DNA of 64,000 nt from Saprospiraceae bacterium UBA7687 (GTDB lineage: Bacteria > Bacteroidota > Bacteroidia > Chitinophagales > Saprospiraceae), in contig DLGT01000057.1 of NCBI GenBank assembly GCA_002482845.1, forward strand, positions 1 through 64,000. The letters run 5' to 3'. This document shows, one piece after another, positions 62,605 to 64,000 of this stretch (the first letter of the stretch is position 1; each line of letters begins with the position of its first letter). The position numbers and the translations under genes were made by a program. The notes under the pieces are model-generated. The model worked only from the letters and a program-made list of their open reading frames with translations, did not search any database and was not told the origin of the DNA.

Positions 62605-64000
62605 TTAATGAGTGTCTGAATGCTCTGAGTGATGCTTGTGTCCGTGACCATGTGTGGCATTGTCACCGATATATTGATCACCTGAAGATTTTAAAATTGC
62701 TTTTACTTCAGCCACTGCTACCACTGGTGCTACTCTCACGAAGATTAGGAAAGCAGTAAAGAACAAACCAAATGTTCCTACATATATACCTATCTCTACC
62801 CATGATGGAGAATACAAACTCCAGCTTGATGGTAAATAATCTCTTGCAAGTGTTGTTGCTATAATTACAAAACGCTCAAACCACATACCTATATTCACAA
62901 CTATTGATAAGAAGAAGGTAAGGGTAATATTTCTTCTCCATGATTTCTTCCAGAAGAACTGAGGAGAAACAACATTACAAAACATCATACCAAAATATGA
63001 CCACCAGTAAGGTCCTAATGCTCTATTGAAAAACGCAAACTGCTCATATACATAACCTGAATACCAAGCTATGAATAATTCTGTAAGGTACGCTACCCCT
63101 ACTATTGTGCCTGTAAGTAGAATGACCTTATTCATGGATTCTATGTGCTCAATAGTGATATAATCCTCTAGCTTTAATAACTTTCTTGTGATGATCATCA
63201 ATGTTAATACCATAGCAAATCCTGAGAAAATCGCTCCAGCTACAAAGTAAGGAGGAAATATCGTAGTATGCCAACCTGGTATAACTGATGTCGCAAAGTC
63301 AAAACTTACGATCGTGTGTACAGAAAGTACTAGTGGTGTAGATAATCCTGCAAGTACAAGTGACAATGACTCCCATCTCTGCCAATGTTTTGCCGATCCT
63401 GTCCAGCCAAATGATAACGTGTTATAAATTTTCTTTCTTAATCCTTTTGCTCTGTCTCTTACTGTTGCAAAGTCAGGAACTAAACCTGTATACCAAAATA
63501 ACAATGATACTGTAAGGTAGGTACTAATCGCAAATACGTCCCAAAGAAGTGGTGAGTTAAAGTTTGGCCATAGTGGTCCCCTTGTGTTAGGATAAGGCAT
63601 GATAAACATTGCTAACCAAATTCTACCCATGTGAATCAACGGAAATAATCCCGCACACATTACGGCAAATATCGTCATCGCTTCTGCTGCTCTGTTTACA
63701 CCTGTTCTCCATTTCTGCCTGAAAAGTAAAAGGATGGCAGATATCAATGTACCAGCGTGACCAATACCGATCCACCAAACGAAATTGGTGATATCCCATG
63801 ACCAGTTGATGGTTCTATTTAGATTCCAAGAACCTATACCAACCCAAATGGTCCAGATAATACAAAAGATACCAAAGGTTAACACAGCAACGGACAACAC
63901 AAAACCTATTACCCAAGCTTTGGTAGGTGTTTTTTCCGTCGGCGAAATCAAATCTTCAGTAATCTGATGATATGTTTTGTTTCCCGTGATCAGGGGCCTT
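62605..64000 (-). CDS. actC: Alternative complex III quinone-binding subunit ActC (NrfD-like), 5' end outside window
   Basis: The visible part is ~465 residues of a ~10-helix NrfD/PsrC-like protein. The frame stays open to base 64000, reading PLITGNKTYHQITEDL ahead of ISPTEKTPTKAW, so the TTG at 63951 is internal and the true start is just beyond the window. GIGHAGTLISAIL, RGPLWPNFNSPLLWDV and HTIVSFDFATSVIPGWHTT are ActC-type motifs of the quinol site. The C-terminus is His-rich (HGHGHKHHSEHSDTH). The upstream ActA/ActB genes are expected next. Confidence 0.93.
   Translation of the reverse strand, partial: RPLITGNKTYHQITEDLISPTEKTPTKAWVIGFVLSVAVLTFGIFCIIWTIWVGIGSWNLNRTINWSWDITNFVWWIGIGHAGTLISAILLLFRQKWRTGVNRAAEAMTIFAVMCAGLFPLIHMGRIWLAMFIMPYPNTRGPLWPNFNSPLLWDVFAISTYLTVSLLFWYTGLVPDFATVRDRAKGLRKKIYNTLSFGWTGSAKHWQRWESLSLVLAGLSTPLVLSVHTIVSFDFATSVIPGWHTTIFPPYFVAGAIFSGFAMVLTLMIITRKLLKLEDYITIEHIESMNKVILLTGTIVGVAYLTELFIAWYSGYVYEQFAFFNRALGPYWWSYFGMMFCNVVSPQFFWKKSWRRNITLTFFLSIVVNIGMWFERFVIIATTLARDYLPSSWSLYSPSWVEIGIYVGTFGLFFTAFLIFVRVAPVVAVAEVKAILKSSGDQYIGDNATHGHGHKHHSEHSDTH

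Noticed and set aside
63949..63951. TTG as start of actC
   Set aside because: The upstream codons to base 64000 are open and encode a typical ActC N-terminus (PLITGNKTYHQITED).

Overview
The window is AT-rich DNA from a member of the Bacteroidota, most likely a Saprospiraceae/Saprospirales-like marine or freshwater bacterium. The support is: several very large secreted repeat proteins, three of them with type IX secretion (T9SS) type A or type B C-terminal sorting domains; repeated TAnnTTTG promoter -7 elements; a dcw cluster in the Bacteroidota order with a PASTA-ended FtsI and FtsZ ending in NSFLYDNVD; and an alternative complex III plus aa3-type oxidase cluster. The taxon is an inference; no rRNA or tRNA gene is visible.

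Layout. 1-2886: 3' part of a secreted FG-GAP/repeat adhesin with a T9SS type B signal. 2887-9300: accessory island with an intergenic block of hairpins and repeats, then a KAP-type P-loop NTPase, a 1205-residue LRR-Roc-COR protein ending in a SEFIR/TIR-like domain, a small unknown protein, and a short fragment resembling the end of a TIR-domain gene. The KAP/Roco pair has its own promoter and a 4-bp gene gap and is the best candidate for an undescribed immune-type system. 9300-10056: 21-bp tandem repeats and a long-stem terminator. 10057-21345: one 11.3-kb gene for a ~3760-residue surface protein built mainly from 74-residue Ig-like (Big_2) repeats. 21350-34050: HAD hydrolase, methyltransferase, AlkD-like protein, two T9SS cargo proteins flanking ribE, a small exported protein, and a lipoprotein gene interrupted by an in-frame TGA.

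34565-50355 (minus strand): the division and wall cluster mraZ-rsmH-ftsL-ftsI-murE-mraY-murD-ftsW-murG-murC-ftsQ-ftsA-ftsZ. It starts from a promoter overlapped by three 10-bp-spaced TGGGA boxes, the known MraZ operator pattern, and carries a terminator-like hairpin between murE and mraY. Together these genes make lipid II from UDP-MurNAc (murF is not in the window) and build the divisome. 50400-52313: gene-poor, with a decayed lipoprotein pseudogene and one unknown gene.

52314-64000 (minus strand): respiratory operon actC(partial)-actD-actE-actF-coxB-coxA-ctaB-two subunit-III genes-subunit IV-SCO-like-DUF420-small CxxC protein. Quinol is oxidised by alternative complex III and electrons pass to a cytochrome c oxidase whose subunit II carries a C-terminal OmpA-like peptidoglycan-binding domain, an unusual fusion.
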